NCBI RefSeq assembly: GCF_016902345.1
Contig: NZ_JACJLR010000024.1
Coordinates: 1-49,825 of the forward strand
DNA length: 49,825 nucleotides
Direction of reading: 5' to 3'
Source of the DNA: Mediterraneibacter glycyrrhizinilyticus
GTDB lineage: Bacteria; Bacillota; Clostridia; Lachnospirales; Lachnospiraceae
A program made the translations under genes and the position numbers. The notes under the pieces are model-generated. The model made no database searches and was not told where the DNA came from. It saw nothing but the letters and a program-made list of their open reading frames with translations. Shown one piece after another: positions 32,395 through 42,946 of this stretch (the first letter of the stretch is position 1; the number at the start of each line of letters is the position of its first letter).

Positions 32395-33364
32395 AACTTG
32401 TTTTCTCACGATATTCCCTCGTCAGCTCATCTCTTGGTTTGATCTTCTGAGAAAGACCGTATTTATAAATTTCCTTCCACATCTCATCATCATCAATAAT
32501 ATCCGCTGCCCGAAGCGCGCAGTATAAAATAGTCTCTTTATCCCGCTTTATACTATTCTTAAAATAATATTTTACTCCTGACTCTGTCTCTGCCAGTGAG
32601 AGTGAAAGCATAAGAAACAGGTCGCAAAAATTATTGATTTCTTCTTCCAGATAATATCTCTGTTGATCATACTTTCCCAGTCCATGCAGTTTCTCCTTCC
32701 GTTCCCGAATCTCTTTCTTTGCTGTTTCCATCGCCATATACTTTACATCGCTTGTCTTCAGTTCAGAAAGAAGCACTGTCTGCTGCTCATAATAAAGAGA
32801 TTCTCTGCTCAGCCCGCCTGTACATGCCATAACGGTCATCTCCGCAACATTATCTTTGCTGAATCCGCTTCCAAATGTCTTCGACACCAGCAGATGAAAC
32901 AGTTCATCCTGCCGCCAGCCTACTGATCGAAAAGCATCCTCCGTTGAAAACAGATAATAATTGCACGCCTCGCACAACAATGCATAAATCTCACGCAGAA
33001 GTACCGATGTTCTTTCATAATGTTCGCTGCCCGGAACGATTTTTTCCAGCTCTTTAATATATCCTTTCACCAAGAACCGCCACTTTGGGCGCTGGCTTTT
33101 GGGGATCACACGATTCGGCGCATAATAGTTTCCCGCTTTTGCATTTTCAAGAAATGTTTCTATCTGCGCTTCCAGTTCCGCAAAACTCTGCTTTTCCTTT
33201 TTCACTCCTGATTTTTCGCTCTGTCCGGATAAAATATCCCTGATCAGGATATCTGCCTCTTCTTTTTGATATTTTTTAAGCTGTTTATAACTCTCGACAA
33301 ACGCTTTTTCAACCCGGCTGCGCTCCGCACTGCCGAGCATCTGTCTTAATTCCTGAATTTTCAT
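32393..33364 (-). CDS. unknown protein at the end of the Wadjet operon
   Basis: 323 aa from the ATG at 33364, only 5 nt after the SEC-C gene stop. The sequence is helical with YYAPNRVIPKSQRPKWRFLV near residue 80 as its most distinctive segment. No domain known to me fits. It is the last gene before a strong terminator, so it ends the Wadjet transcription unit if that is continuous. It may be a structural or accessory factor; function cannot be assigned. Confidence 0.6.
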   Translation of the reverse strand: MKIQELRQMLGSAERSRVEKAFVESYKQLKKYQKEEADILIRDILSGQSEKSGVKKEKQSFAELEAQIETFLENAKAGNYYAPNRVIPKSQRPKWRFLVKGYIKELEKIVPGSEHYERTSVLLREIYALLCEACNYYLFSTEDAFRSVGWRQDELFHLLVSKTFGSGFSKDNVAEMTVMACTGGLSRESLYYEQQTVLLSELKTSDVKYMAMETAKKEIRERKEKLHGLGKYDQQRYYLEEEINNFCDLFLMLSLSLAETESGVKYYFKNSIKRDKETILYCALRAADIIDDDEMWKEIYKYGLSQKIKPRDELTREYREKTS

Positions 33365-33369
33365 ACGCC

Positions 33370-34464
33370 TTACTCTTTTCTGCCGCAGCACTTTTTATAT
33401 TTCTTCCCGCTCCCACAGGGGCACGGATCATTCGGGTATACTTTCTTCGCTTTTACGATGGGTTCCTGTCTTTGCGGCCTTTTGGCATCCATATCCCACA
33501 GTCCGCCTTCCATACTCCATGGATCCTGTTCTGATTCTTCACCGAAAAACGGCATTTCCCAGTCCTCATACTCCGTTTCATACTCTTTCATGCGCTCTTC
33601 ATATTCTTCCTGCATCCTGTCAAATTCTCCGGCCTTATTCTCCTGACCGATCTGTCTGCAATATTCTGCGCCAATAGCATAGAATCCGTCATAATCGTTT
33701 CCGCTTTCGCACTCTTTCAGGATATGGTCCAGAAGTTCCTCAGCTCTCCCATATTCCCTTCTTGCCATCCAGTAGCCCGTGCACGCGGTGACCGCATCCG
33801 GCTCCCGGCCTTCATCCAGCCAGGCCTCATACCATGCATCACTCTCTTCAAGCCTCCCAAGCTCCATAAGGCAGTTTCCGATACAATTTTTAAACTCAGA
33901 TGGTGGGAACTGCCGCCATGCAAATGTATCGATCACTTCCTTGCAGAAGCTGATACATCTGTCATCTTCTCCCATCCTTCGATAAGAATCTGTCATTTCT
34001 GAAATCCACTCTTCCAGGTTATACTCATAATCCGTCGCCTCATCCGCCTCATAAATCTCCAGAGGCATTTCAGCATTTTTCACCTTTTCTTTTACGATCT
34101 CCCATGCCTTCTCCCATGGTTCTATCGAGGAAGGATCTCTGAAATCTCTTTCCAGTGCGTCATATCCCTGTTTCAGCATCTCACTCATTCCCGGCCAGGG
34201 TTCTTCCTGTCCGCCAAGACCGTAATCCTCCAACATCTCTTCAAGCCCGTTCCGATAGCTTTCTTCACTGAATTCTTTCATTTCACCAAGCATGGTATAC
34301 ATTTCACTAAGAAGGACTGCCGCTATAGCTTCCTTTGCCTCAGCGGATGTATACCCCATATTTCTCATTTTATCATATGCCTCTTTTACATAAGCGGTCG
34401 CAGGATCCTTCATCTGGTTATTGACCACCTGCAGGATCGTCCTCTTTAATCTTTTATTTCCCAT
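33370..34464 (-). CDS. helical-repeat protein with C-terminal SEC-C zinc motif
   Basis: 364 aa from the ATG at 34464, which overlaps jetD by 11 nt and lies 8 nt after GAGGAG. The C-terminus [20 protein letters not shown] is a canonical SEC-C motif ([14 protein letters not shown]) that binds zinc, as at the tail of SecA. The body is TPR-like and paralogous to the 238-aa protein at 28.8 kb. Translational coupling to jetD suggests expression with Wadjet. SEC-C proteins are widespread, and a link to plasmid defence is inference only. Confidence 0.78.
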   Translation of the reverse strand: MGNKRLKRTILQVVNNQMKDPATAYVKEAYDKMRNMGYTSAEAKEAIAAVLLSEMYTMLGEMKEFSEESYRNGLEEMLEDYGLGGQEEPWPGMSEMLKQGYDALERDFRDPSSIEPWEKAWEIVKEKVKNAEMPLEIYEADEATDYEYNLEEWISEMTDSYRRMGEDDRCISFCKEVIDTFAWRQFPPSEFKNCIGNCLMELGRLEESDAWYEAWLDEGREPDAVTACTGYWMARREYGRAEELLDHILKECESGNDYDGFYAIGAEYCRQIGQENKAGEFDRMQEEYEERMKEYETEYEDWEMPFFGEESEQDPWSMEGGLWDMDAKRPQRQEPIVKAKKVYPNDPCPCGSGKKYKKCCGRKE

Positions 34465-35986
34465 ATTCGCTCTCCTCTGTATTTCTGTCTTCATCCCGCC
34501 GGAATATCTCCAGATACACCCGCAGCATATTCTCCTGATACCCGGATTTTCCGCTCTTCTGCAGGGCTTCCGCCGCCCCCTTCAATTCCGGATCCTCCAC
34601 CTTCTCCAGCATCTTCTGTCTCCTCTGCGAGATTTCTTCTGCTGACATGGACATCTCATAGTCATCCGCCGACATATGCCAGCAGTGGAATTCGCCCTGG
34701 TAGTACTGTTTCAGCCTCTGCGCGATCAGAAGCCCCTCCGGATCGATATCGCCGCCGTACCATACTTCTGTCCCGGACTGTGCCAGCAGGTCAAGAAGCA
34801 GCAGGGAGCTGAACCTGGGCTGTCCGTTCATACACATCAGACCACATTTCCGATCCCATTTTCCACAAAGGACCGCATAAACGGACGGGTTTTCCACAAT
34901 ATACATCCGTTTTCCCGGACAGGAGGCAGACTTCCATCCCGCGATCACAGATAACGGGATCTGTACAGGCTCTCCCTCTTCAAGAAATCCTTCCATTCCC
35001 GCATGGGGCTTTCCCCTTCTGTCACAGGCACGGATCCCCGCAGCCAGAGCATAGTTTGATACATCATCACTCAAAATTCCCGCTTTCAGAAACAGCTTCT
35101 GTTTCCTGAACGCAGGGAAAGCTCTGTCCAAACTGTTTTTCCCGCCGTGCTCTCCGTTTGCGCCGTCTTCCGTCCCTGTCCTTTGCACATACCATTCCAC
35201 CAGCATTTCCAGATATTTTCCGTCCTTTGTTCCCGCGTCAAACGCATGGGGATTTCCCGTGATCTCCGCCGCGAACACAGCAAGATACCGGGCAGGCATT
35301 TCAGGCGCATCCGGCGCTTTCTTCCCGCTTTCTTCAATGCCGCCTGCCCGGTCACCGGCCGCACAGGCATCGATCGTTTCCGACACTTTTCTCACCGGGA
35401 GAGCGTCCAGAATCTGTACACCCAGCATCAGCAGACGCTCCGCCTCATCCAGATTTCCGCCTGCTTCCCGGTCACGCCTTTTCAGATATGGCATGAATCC
35501 ACCGCTCTGCATCTCGCTGATCTCATCGATCCACCGCGCAGACAGTGCCCCCGCCTCTTTTTTTGCCCTGTCAAAGAGCGCCGTCCACAGTCTGTCCTCG
35601 CGCTGCCGCTGTTCCTTTCTTCCCTCCACAGGCTCCCGAAAGTACAGCTCCAGCACATCCTTTCCGCTGATTCCCGCGAAACGGCTCCCGAACAGCGCCT
35701 TCTCGAAGCGCTCCGCGGAAACGGACGCCGACTTCTTCCCGTGATAATTCCGCAGAAGGAACCCTTCCAGATCCTCCCGCTCGGATTCTTTGAGGTTCTT
35801 CAATGTCACTGTGCCCGCGAACCTGCCGTAAGAGAGATATTTCTCCCGGAATCCGCGCAGAAGCTTCCCAAAGACCGGACGTTCCCGAAAGTACCGCAGA
35901 CACTCAGCCTGCAGTTTCTCATCCTCAGAACTTTCCCCTGCAGGTCTTCCATTCACAACTCCATCCTCTGCAAGTCTCTCACCCAT
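34454..35986 (-). CDS. jetD: JetD, TOPRIM-type nuclease subunit of Wadjet
   Basis: 510 aa from the ATG at 35986, 7 nt after AGGA and 9 nt past the jetC stop. The C-terminal TOPRIM-like part has [34 protein letters not shown] and [17 protein letters not shown]; the D-x-D of GDIDPEG is the metal site. This resembles the DUF2399 arrangement. JetD cuts plasmid DNA after the SMC complex has extruded a small circle. The N-terminal 250 residues should be the arm that contacts JetABC. Fourth in the order jetA-B-C-D. Confidence 0.86.
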   Translation of the reverse strand: MGERLAEDGVVNGRPAGESSEDEKLQAECLRYFRERPVFGKLLRGFREKYLSYGRFAGTVTLKNLKESEREDLEGFLLRNYHGKKSASVSAERFEKALFGSRFAGISGKDVLELYFREPVEGRKEQRQREDRLWTALFDRAKKEAGALSARWIDEISEMQSGGFMPYLKRRDREAGGNLDEAERLLMLGVQILDALPVRKVSETIDACAAGDRAGGIEESGKKAPDAPEMPARYLAVFAAEITGNPHAFDAGTKDGKYLEMLVEWYVQRTGTEDGANGEHGGKNSLDRAFPAFRKQKLFLKAGILSDDVSNYALAAGIRACDRRGKPHAGMEGFLEEGEPVQIPLSVIAGWKSASCPGKRMYIVENPSVYAVLCGKWDRKCGLMCMNGQPRFSSLLLLDLLAQSGTEVWYGGDIDPEGLLIAQRLKQYYQGEFHCWHMSADDYEMSMSAEEISQRRQKMLEKVEDPELKGAAEALQKSGKSGYQENMLRVYLEIFRRDEDRNTEESEYGK

Positions 35987-35995
35987 AAGCAATTC

Positions 35996-38900
35996 CTAAG
36001 CCTCCTGTGCCTCCTGTGCCGCCCGTTTCTCCATCTCAGACTCATCCTCCAGCATGACCCGCGCATGGCCGTTCCACAGATAAGGCATGACGGTCACGAA
36101 TTTCGCATTCTCCGGGCGAAGGAGCTGATAGATCGCCAGGGCGTCCAGCGTATCGCAGTCGCCCCAGAGCACCTGCGAATTGATGATAAAATCAAACTCA
36201 AATTCAGCCATCAGACGGAACATATCCCGGATGTTCCGGTTGTCAACGCCTGCAAAAGCTTCGTCCAGGGAGATCAGCCGCGGCGCGTCCGGACGTCCGC
36301 CCTGATATTTTGCCACCACCGCCGAGAAAAGGGGCACATACATTGCCATCGCTTTCTCTCCTCCGCTGAATGTTCCGAATACACTGTTCGTCAGCTCCTT
36401 CACTCTTTCCCCGCCCTTCTGGAAGAAGAGCTGGAACTCAAACCATTTCCGATAATCCAGAGTCTCCTTCATGACCTGATAGAAAGAGATCATGCCGCCG
36501 CTGTCACGTGCATGCCGTCTGGCCTCTTCCACCTTTGAACGGAAATGGGCAGAGAGCTTTGCCGCCTCGTCCTCCCGCATAAGGCGGTAGTCCTTTTTCA
36601 GCAGCTCGACCAGTTCTTTCGTGTCAAGCTGATCCTCAGTCTCCGCCGTGCGGCTGCGCCATCTTAAGTTCAGCTTCAGCCCGCTGGACGTGTTCATGGC
36701 TCCCATAAGAGAGTTCATCTTCTCCACCCAGGCGTTGGAGCTATTGATCTTTCCGCGGATCTTCCGGCTCACTGTATTCGCAAGAATATCCTCAAACAGC
36801 TCCCTGTCTCCGGCTTTGATCAGATCTTTCAGTTCTGCAATTTCTTCCTCCAGATGCACAAGAAGACGCCCGAAAGGAATCCGCACGCCCTGATAGCGCG
36901 CCGCAATATCCAGACGCTTTGCAGACGGATCGCCTTTCTGCGCTTCCCGGTCCAACTCTTCAAAAAGCTCTGTCTGCATGATCTGATAATCCGTCAGGAA
37001 TCCTCTGTTCTCAAAGTAAACCTGATTCAGGCTGCGGATGATCTGCTCCTTATCCATATCCCTGCACTCGCCGGCAAGGAGACTGCGAATCTTCTCCGCC
37101 GGTTCCGCTGTCTCTGATTCCTCTCCCGGCAGTTCCACATAGTGCAGGCTTCTCTCTGCTGCAAAGCATGTTTCAAGATACTCCGCCCTGCGCTTTAATT
37201 CCACGATCCGTTCTTCATTCTGCGCGGCCTGCTCTGAAAGCGCCCGGATGCGCTCTTCGTTCAGAGTCTTTTCCGCCACGCAGGACTGGAGACGTTCTGG
37301 ATAGTCTTTCAGCCACTCCATGCATTCATCCAGCTTCTGCCGGATCTGCTCATAGTCTGTCAGCTCGAGCTGACGCAGGATGGAATCGTATTCCTCCTGC
37401 TCCTTTTTAAGCTCTTTCTTCACGCCGCCCGCCTCATATCGGATCTGATCCATCTCCCCGTCGAGGATCTCCTGCCGCTCTCCCAGTTCTTCCATGTGAG
37501 ACCGGATCTGCAGAAAGAGCTCGTGACCGGATCTGAGCTGATAGAAATGCTGTCTGTAATCTGACGCCGCCTCGTCTGCTCTTCGGAAGGTCTCATAGCT
37601 GCAGGTCAGGTATAGTTTCCGGGCGATCTCCGCCGCCTGACGCTTAAGTTCTCCCAGCGCCTCGCCGACTTCCATCAGTTCCCGCTCCAGCCTCGCTCCT
37701 TCTTCCCGCATGCGCTCTACCGTCCGCCTGGCTTCGCTCAGCATCTTCCACGCCTCTCGCATGTCTGTGTCTTCCGGAAGACTTTCATATTCTTCCTGCA
37801 GCCGGCTGATGCGCTGTTCGAGTACGGCCACTTCACCGCGCAGGACCTCCTGCTTCTGCTCATTCTCCGCCAGCAGTTCCCGGCAGGATGCGATCTTCGC
37901 CTGCCGGTTCTTCTCCCTTGCCTGCACGCCGATGAAGCCCGCCTCATGTTCCCCGGATACGGTTCCGCTGACCACGCCGATCTGATAGGAGCCGTCCGGG
38001 TGCACTGCGGTCATAGATGCGCTAATACCGGCAAATCCGGCGTGAACAGACCCGCCGGAAGCAGCTCCCTCCGGCTCCTCACTTCCGCTTATGCCGATAT
38101 TTCCCAGGATTCCCGTGATTCTCTGGTTCATGAAAATATCATTTACCGAGTCATTGAGATCCAGCACATCCAGCAGGCTCTTCTCCGCATGATGCGTCTG
38201 TACGAACAGATACCTGTCCGCGCAGCCGGGATCGGCTTTCATCACCTGTTCCCGATACTGCTCTTCGATCACAAGCGCGTCCAGGATCCCCATCTCCAGG
38301 AGGGCTTCCTCCAGCCTGCCGCACCGTTTGGGATCCCCGGACAGTTCCCGCCCGAACTCCACGACCTTGTAGAACTCCTGATAGGGAATCCCTTTCTCCC
38401 GCAGTCTTTCCCTGTTCTTACGCACGGTGTCGCTCCGGGGCGGCTCTGGCTCGCGGGTGCTCTCCCATTGCGCAAGCTCCTCCTCGATCTCCCGTCGGAT
38501 ATTTTCCAGATCCCGGAGTTCATCCTGTCTGCGGCGGACTTTTCCGCTGATCTCTCCTTTTCGCCCGATCCACAGATCCGCCGCAGTCTGACGCACCCGG
38601 GCAAAGTCTGATGACTCCCCGTACTCGTCGGCAAACCGTGCTATTTCCCGCATCTGCTCCGGAGTAAATTTCAATTCCTCATTCCGCCCGTTCCAGCTGT
38701 ACAGCGCCTCTTTCCACTCGTTCTCCACCTGGACCAGCACCGACTCCAGCTCGCTTTCGCGCCGCTGGGCTGCATCAGTCTCCCTCTGCTGCCGTTCCCG
38801 CTTCTTCAGCAGTTCATCCGCCTCCCTCTGGCGCGTTTCAGCCTCTCTGAGAAGCTCCGTGCCCCGGCCGATCTCATCCTTTACTTTCTGAAATTGCGCC

Positions 38901-40177
38901 TCATGGGTATCCCAGGAAAATGCCGAATTAAAGTTTTCTTTCAGTTCATCCTGAAAGAAATCGTGCTCCTCAAAGGACATCTCTCCGGCTTCAGACTGCA
39001 TTTCCTCCAGAATACCGTCAAGCTCACTCTCCTTTTCATACGCCCGGTCCTCTTCCTGCTTCTTTTTCCCCTCAAGCTCCACATACTGTTCCTGCTTTGC
39101 ATCGAGCTGGCGCCGCTTTTCCTCCAGCAGCCCTTCCCTCGTCCTGATCCGAGAAGCCAGATCCAGTTCACGGCTTTTCAGACTCACCGCATCGCTTTTG
39201 CTCAGGGACTCCCGCTCCTTCTCCAGGGCGTCTCTGCGCGCGTCCAGCTCTGAGATCTCCTGCTCCAGCGCAAGGACCCGTTTCCGGCTGCATTCCGTCT
39301 CTTCGGCCTGGGATCTCGCCTCCCGCTCTGCCTCAGATAGTTTCTTCTGGTTCTCACAGCACCGGTCCGCCTTCTCAAAAAGCGTGAGGCGGTTGTAGCG
39401 GTCGAGCACTCTCTGGATCTTCTCCGCCGCCTGATACCCCGCCTCTCTTGCCTTTAAGTTCAGATTCATGGTATCCATGTTTTCAATCGCCTCAGACATT
39501 GGTCTGAGATCTTCGTCAGACAGGGGCTGGAGAGAATCACTCAGGATGTCGCTGACCACAGAGGGTTTGAAGTCTTTTGACAGCTTCGGCGTGCGGAGCT
39601 GGATCAGAAGATCGATCATCTCCTTATATTCTTCCACTGTCTCAAACCCGAAGATCTGGCGGTTGACATATTCCATGTAATCTGCCTGGCGGTCAAACAC
39701 CTGTCCGCCTCCGGCGATCCGGTTCTCCAGTTCCTTCTTCGAGAGCGTCACCTTCTCCCCGATCTCCTTGTAAAGCAGGAAATCCTTTCCCACTCTCCTG
39801 CCGTCCGATAAGCTGAAATACCACTTATCCAGCGGCTTTCCCCGACGGGCGCGGATCCCCATGCCGACCGTCAGCCAGGTATCGCTTTCCCGGCGTTTAA
39901 ATTCCAGGTACAGATACCCGGTCCTCTCATCCCGTCCGTCGTCCTCTTCCAGAAGATAACTGCTCATCTTCCTGTCTCTCGAGCCGAAAGGGTCCAGGCG
40001 CTCCGGGCTCATATTTCCGTCCAGCAGAAGCGGGATGACGCTCTGCATCGTGACAGATTTTCCCGATCCGTTGGAGCCCCTTAAGAGCATGCGTCCTTTC
40101 ACAAAAGGAAATTCCTGCTCGTCATAATACCAGAAATTAATCAAACCGATCCTGCTCGCCTGCCATCTGCTGTTCAT
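35996..40177 (-). CDS. jetC: JetC, SMC/MukB-like ATPase of Wadjet
   Basis: 1393 aa. Walker A RGSNGSGKS is at residues about 33-41 after a short N-terminal strand set (GLINFWYYDEQEF). The signature FSGGEKAM is near 1270 and Walker B LISLDEAFAGVD near 1304, so the ATPase head is split as in SMC proteins. About 1000 residues of E/R/Q-rich coiled coil lie between, interrupted near the middle by a hinge-like segment (about residues 620-760, with a Gly/Ser-rich stretch). It starts inside the jetB stop (ATGA). JetC is the DNA loop-extruding motor. Confidence 0.93.
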   Translation of the reverse strand: MNSRWQASRIGLINFWYYDEQEFPFVKGRMLLRGSNGSGKSVTMQSVIPLLLDGNMSPERLDPFGSRDRKMSSYLLEEDDGRDERTGYLYLEFKRRESDTWLTVGMGIRARRGKPLDKWYFSLSDGRRVGKDFLLYKEIGEKVTLSKKELENRIAGGGQVFDRQADYMEYVNRQIFGFETVEEYKEMIDLLIQLRTPKLSKDFKPSVVSDILSDSLQPLSDEDLRPMSEAIENMDTMNLNLKAREAGYQAAEKIQRVLDRYNRLTLFEKADRCCENQKKLSEAEREARSQAEETECSRKRVLALEQEISELDARRDALEKERESLSKSDAVSLKSRELDLASRIRTREGLLEEKRRQLDAKQEQYVELEGKKKQEEDRAYEKESELDGILEEMQSEAGEMSFEEHDFFQDELKENFNSAFSWDTHEAQFQKVKDEIGRGTELLREAETRQREADELLKKRERQQRETDAAQRRESELESVLVQVENEWKEALYSWNGRNEELKFTPEQMREIARFADEYGESSDFARVRQTAADLWIGRKGEISGKVRRRQDELRDLENIRREIEEELAQWESTREPEPPRSDTVRKNRERLREKGIPYQEFYKVVEFGRELSGDPKRCGRLEEALLEMGILDALVIEEQYREQVMKADPGCADRYLFVQTHHAEKSLLDVLDLNDSVNDIFMNQRITGILGNIGISGSEEPEGAASGGSVHAGFAGISASMTAVHPDGSYQIGVVSGTVSGEHEAGFIGVQAREKNRQAKIASCRELLAENEQKQEVLRGEVAVLEQRISRLQEEYESLPEDTDMREAWKMLSEARRTVERMREEGARLERELMEVGEALGELKRQAAEIARKLYLTCSYETFRRADEAASDYRQHFYQLRSGHELFLQIRSHMEELGERQEILDGEMDQIRYEAGGVKKELKKEQEEYDSILRQLELTDYEQIRQKLDECMEWLKDYPERLQSCVAEKTLNEERIRALSEQAAQNEERIVELKRRAEYLETCFAAERSLHYVELPGEESETAEPAEKIRSLLAGECRDMDKEQIIRSLNQVYFENRGFLTDYQIMQTELFEELDREAQKGDPSAKRLDIAARYQGVRIPFGRLLVHLEEEIAELKDLIKAGDRELFEDILANTVSRKIRGKINSSNAWVEKMNSLMGAMNTSSGLKLNLRWRSRTAETEDQLDTKELVELLKKDYRLMREDEAAKLSAHFRSKVEEARRHARDSGGMISFYQVMKETLDYRKWFEFQLFFQKGGERVKELTNSVFGTFSGGEKAMAMYVPLFSAVVAKYQGGRPDAPRLISLDEAFAGVDNRNIRDMFRLMAEFEFDFIINSQVLWGDCDTLDALAIYQLLRPENAKFVTVMPYLWNGHARVMLEDESEMEKRAAQEAQEA

Positions 40178-41340
40178 TGTCCTGTTTCTCCTTTATTCTC
40201 TGTACTCTTCTTCCCGCTCATGAAATCCTCCGGATAGCACCCGGTCAGCTTTCCTGCCGACGGGCAGATGGTCACTGTCTGTTCCCGGACATCCTTGCGG
40301 ATCAGCGTCCACCGCTCCATCTCCCGCACCACTTCCCGCACAAACTCTCCTTCCGGCATCTCCCGGTATCCCTTGATGAATCCGTGACCATATACTTCTT
40401 TTACCTTCCGGATCATCTGCTCAAACTCCACGCTCTGTACCCGGATCATATCATCTTTCTGCGGTTCCCACTCTCCGGTCTCCACCTTCCTGCGGACCTC
40501 ACCGCAGCACAGGAGCAGGATATCCGACATCCCGGTATTCCCCGGAAACGTCTCTCCGATCCTGCAGTCTTCTCCCTGCATGAAAAAAGCGCTCCCCCTG
40601 TGAATGTGGAGCTGGCACTGAAAGTTCTGCTCCAGATCGTCCGCCAGCCTGCGCCCGTAATATTTCAGATACTCAAAATCCTCGTCCGCTCCTTCGCCCC
40701 GATACATACCCACAGAGAACAAAAGCCGCTTGTACACCCGGTGCCGCCTCGCAATACCCCTGTCCTCATCCATGGCAAACCAGTCGCTCTCCCGGAAATC
40801 CTCCGGCTGCGTGTATTCCATGATATCCCGGCTGAAATTCCGCATAAAATATCTGGATGCCCCGGTATTTTCATACAGCACTTCTCCGGTCTCCTGATCC
40901 ATAAACGCGTCGTCGCTCCCATCCGTCACACGGATGATCCCCTGCCCGGCCGCGTACCGGAGAACCTTCACCAGCCGCCTCCGGCTTGTATACAGTGTCC
41001 AGTCCACGCCCTCTCCCGGCATATTTGCCGCGATATACTCGGTGAGCTGGGACAGGATAAACTGCTCCTGCGCGTCCCGGTCCTCCAGGAACATCAGCAG
41101 GATACACAGGAAGGCATACTCTTCCTTCGAGGCAAACGCGTCAATTCCCATGCATGTCTCAGGCAGCGCCGGGATCTTCTCCATCTTTACAAGCAGCGCG
41201 TTCTCGATCACCTGACATCCCATCTTTTCTGTGGCGAACTTCCGGATCTCTCCGATGGAATCCCGGATCTTATAGTACAGTTCCCGGTCATCGGATTTCA
41301 GGATCCACCGCCGGTTCAGAAGCGTCTCCAGTTCTTTCAT
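40174..41340 (-). CDS. jetB: JetB, kleisin-associated (KITE-like/DUF4194) subunit
   Basis: 388 aa from an ATG at 41340 that shares its A with the jetA stop (TAATG). A GTG at 41349 is an alternative. Winged-helix segments are readable (WTLYTSRRRLVKVLRYAAGQ). Longer than the usual 200-250 residue DUF4194 form, it has an additional C-terminal half with RKVKEVYGHGFIKGY. JetB dimers link JetA to the JetC heads, as MukE/ScpB do. Family assignment rests on order and fold-like text rather than on a strict motif. Confidence 0.8.
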   Translation of the reverse strand: MKELETLLNRRWILKSDDRELYYKIRDSIGEIRKFATEKMGCQVIENALLVKMEKIPALPETCMGIDAFASKEEYAFLCILLMFLEDRDAQEQFILSQLTEYIAANMPGEGVDWTLYTSRRRLVKVLRYAAGQGIIRVTDGSDDAFMDQETGEVLYENTGASRYFMRNFSRDIMEYTQPEDFRESDWFAMDEDRGIARRHRVYKRLLFSVGMYRGEGADEDFEYLKYYGRRLADDLEQNFQCQLHIHRGSAFFMQGEDCRIGETFPGNTGMSDILLLCCGEVRRKVETGEWEPQKDDMIRVQSVEFEQMIRKVKEVYGHGFIKGYREMPEGEFVREVVREMERWTLIRKDVREQTVTICPSAGKLTGCYPEDFMSGKKSTENKGETGQ

Positions 41341-42836
41341 TAATGACACTGCTCCTCTCTGTCCTGAAATACAATGCTCAGCTTCGGCATCGTAAAATTT
41401 CCATCCTCACACCGCACAACACAACTCTCATCCGCATGCGTCATATCCAGCGCAAAGTCTCTGCCATCCTCCGTCCTGGCTGCATAATCCCCGTCCTCCA
41501 ACGCATCGGAGAGCCATTTCAGAAGGATCTCCCTGACCCTCGGCTCGATCACAGGAAGTTCTGCAAAGTCGATCCTTCCGTCCCTCTCCAGTTCGCCGAT
41601 CTTTTTCCAATCCTGCTTCATTTTCTCCACTGCCTGCTGTCTCGCCTGTGCTTTCTCCTGCGCAGTATCCCGGATCGATGTGCGCCCGGACTTCTCCCGG
41701 TATGTCCTGACTCTGGGTTTGAGTGTCAGCTGCGCAGCCGGCTCCTCGTATACGCTCTGATTCATACTGTCCGTTTCCCGGTCCGCTTCTGCTCTCAGAT
41801 GGAAGGGACGTTCCAGCCCGAACACCATTGCCGACATCCTGTGCGCTTCGTCCACATCCCTGCACCGCAGGAAGATCTCCGCCACTTTTCTGTACTCCTC
41901 CCGCCGGTTCGCCCCCAGTGCGTTCTTCTCGCTGAGCTGTGCCGCATAGCGGGTGATCCTTCGTATGATCTCATTGGTCGCGTCAAAGAGCCTCCCGGCT
42001 TCATTCTCACGCCCTTCATCGGCCACGAACCAGTTGCGGATGCTCTCGAACCGTCCTGCCGTCTTCTCTTCGATCATCTCCCTGGACACTTCCACATCCA
42101 TCCTTGGGATCGACATCTCATAATCATTCACCTTATCAAGCACATGCTTAAGAAGCTCCGGATCGAGGAAACGGAGTGTTTCCTCGATGACGCCAACATT
42201 TTTCTGAAGCCCCTTGATGAAATTCCGCAGATATTCCACCAGCTTGTCCTTAAATACAAGGAACTCCTTTGTCCGCATCATTTCCTCTGCCTTCACGCTG
42301 TTCAGGTCGCGGATATAGTCCTGGTAATTCTGGTTCAGACGGATAAAATCATTGTTCAGGTCATTCCACCACGCATAGGCCGCGTCAGCTTCCTCCCCTG
42401 CCATTTTCGGAAAACGTTCCACATTCAGCCGGATCCGCTCAAGCAGCGTGGGCTCCAGGGACGCCCCCTCTACAAACAGATTCTCAAGCCGGATCACCAG
42501 GCGTTCGATCTCCACACTGTACTCTGACATCTGGTAGCGGAACTTCTTATTCTTAAATTCTTCGATCGAAGATACCCGTCGCGTATCCTGGATCGTATTT
42601 AAGTTCTTCCACTCTGTCAGCATGGCAAGATCCTGCTGGCACTGCTCCATACGATAATCCGCAAAATATGGGTCCGCCGTCATCTCGGCGTACACTTCCT
42701 CCTGGTACATCCAGTACCGAAGCTTCTCATAATTCTCATAAAAAATGCGCATAATGCTCCGATATCGGTCGGCATTATCCGCATTTAAATACTTCGCCTC
42801 TGTCAGCGGTCTTGTAAGTTTTTCTGTAACATGCAT
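41340..42836 (-). CDS. jetA: JetA, kleisin-like subunit of Wadjet
   Basis: 498 aa from the ATG at 42836, after GGAGG. The all-helical N-terminus (LNADNADRYRSIMRIFYENY, RYWMYQEEVY) matches the JetA family annotated in Clostridia. The C-terminus (IDFAELPVIEPRVREILLKW) would bind the JetC head. JetA is the kleisin-type bridge of the complex. It heads the operon and follows a near-consensus promoter. Exact Wadjet subtype (I, II or III) cannot be fixed by eye; the jetD type argues against type I. Confidence 0.83.
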   Translation of the reverse strand: MHVTEKLTRPLTEAKYLNADNADRYRSIMRIFYENYEKLRYWMYQEEVYAEMTADPYFADYRMEQCQQDLAMLTEWKNLNTIQDTRRVSSIEEFKNKKFRYQMSEYSVEIERLVIRLENLFVEGASLEPTLLERIRLNVERFPKMAGEEADAAYAWWNDLNNDFIRLNQNYQDYIRDLNSVKAEEMMRTKEFLVFKDKLVEYLRNFIKGLQKNVGVIEETLRFLDPELLKHVLDKVNDYEMSIPRMDVEVSREMIEEKTAGRFESIRNWFVADEGRENEAGRLFDATNEIIRRITRYAAQLSEKNALGANRREEYRKVAEIFLRCRDVDEAHRMSAMVFGLERPFHLRAEADRETDSMNQSVYEEPAAQLTLKPRVRTYREKSGRTSIRDTAQEKAQARQQAVEKMKQDWKKIGELERDGRIDFAELPVIEPRVREILLKWLSDALEDGDYAARTEDGRDFALDMTHADESCVVRCEDGNFTMPKLSIVFQDREEQCH

Positions 42837-42870
42837 CTTCTGCGTTCCTCCAGCCTGAGTCCATAAGCGT

Positions 42871-42899
42871 AGTATAGACCAGAGGGCGGGGGATTGCAA
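42871..42899 (-). promoter_or_regulatory. promoter of the Wadjet operon
   Basis: TTGCAA (42894-42899), 17-nt spacer, TATACT (42871-42876) on the - strand. The start would fall near 42864, leaving a leader of about 28 nt before the jetA ATG. Confidence 0.68.
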
Positions 42900-42946
42900 G
42901 ATGAATGGTTAATTTGGGAATATTTTCGTTAACAGTTCAGCCATCC

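Noticed and set aside
35147..36538. 463-aa open frame on the + strand across jetD/jetC
   Set aside because: Antisense shadow of two convincing genes; it spans the gene junction and reads like reverse-complement codon bias.
41154..42527. 457-aa open frame (+) opposite jetA, and the 388-aa frame opposite jetB
   Set aside because: Both mirror GC-rich genes with clear ribosome sites and couplings; no start signals or domains were found.
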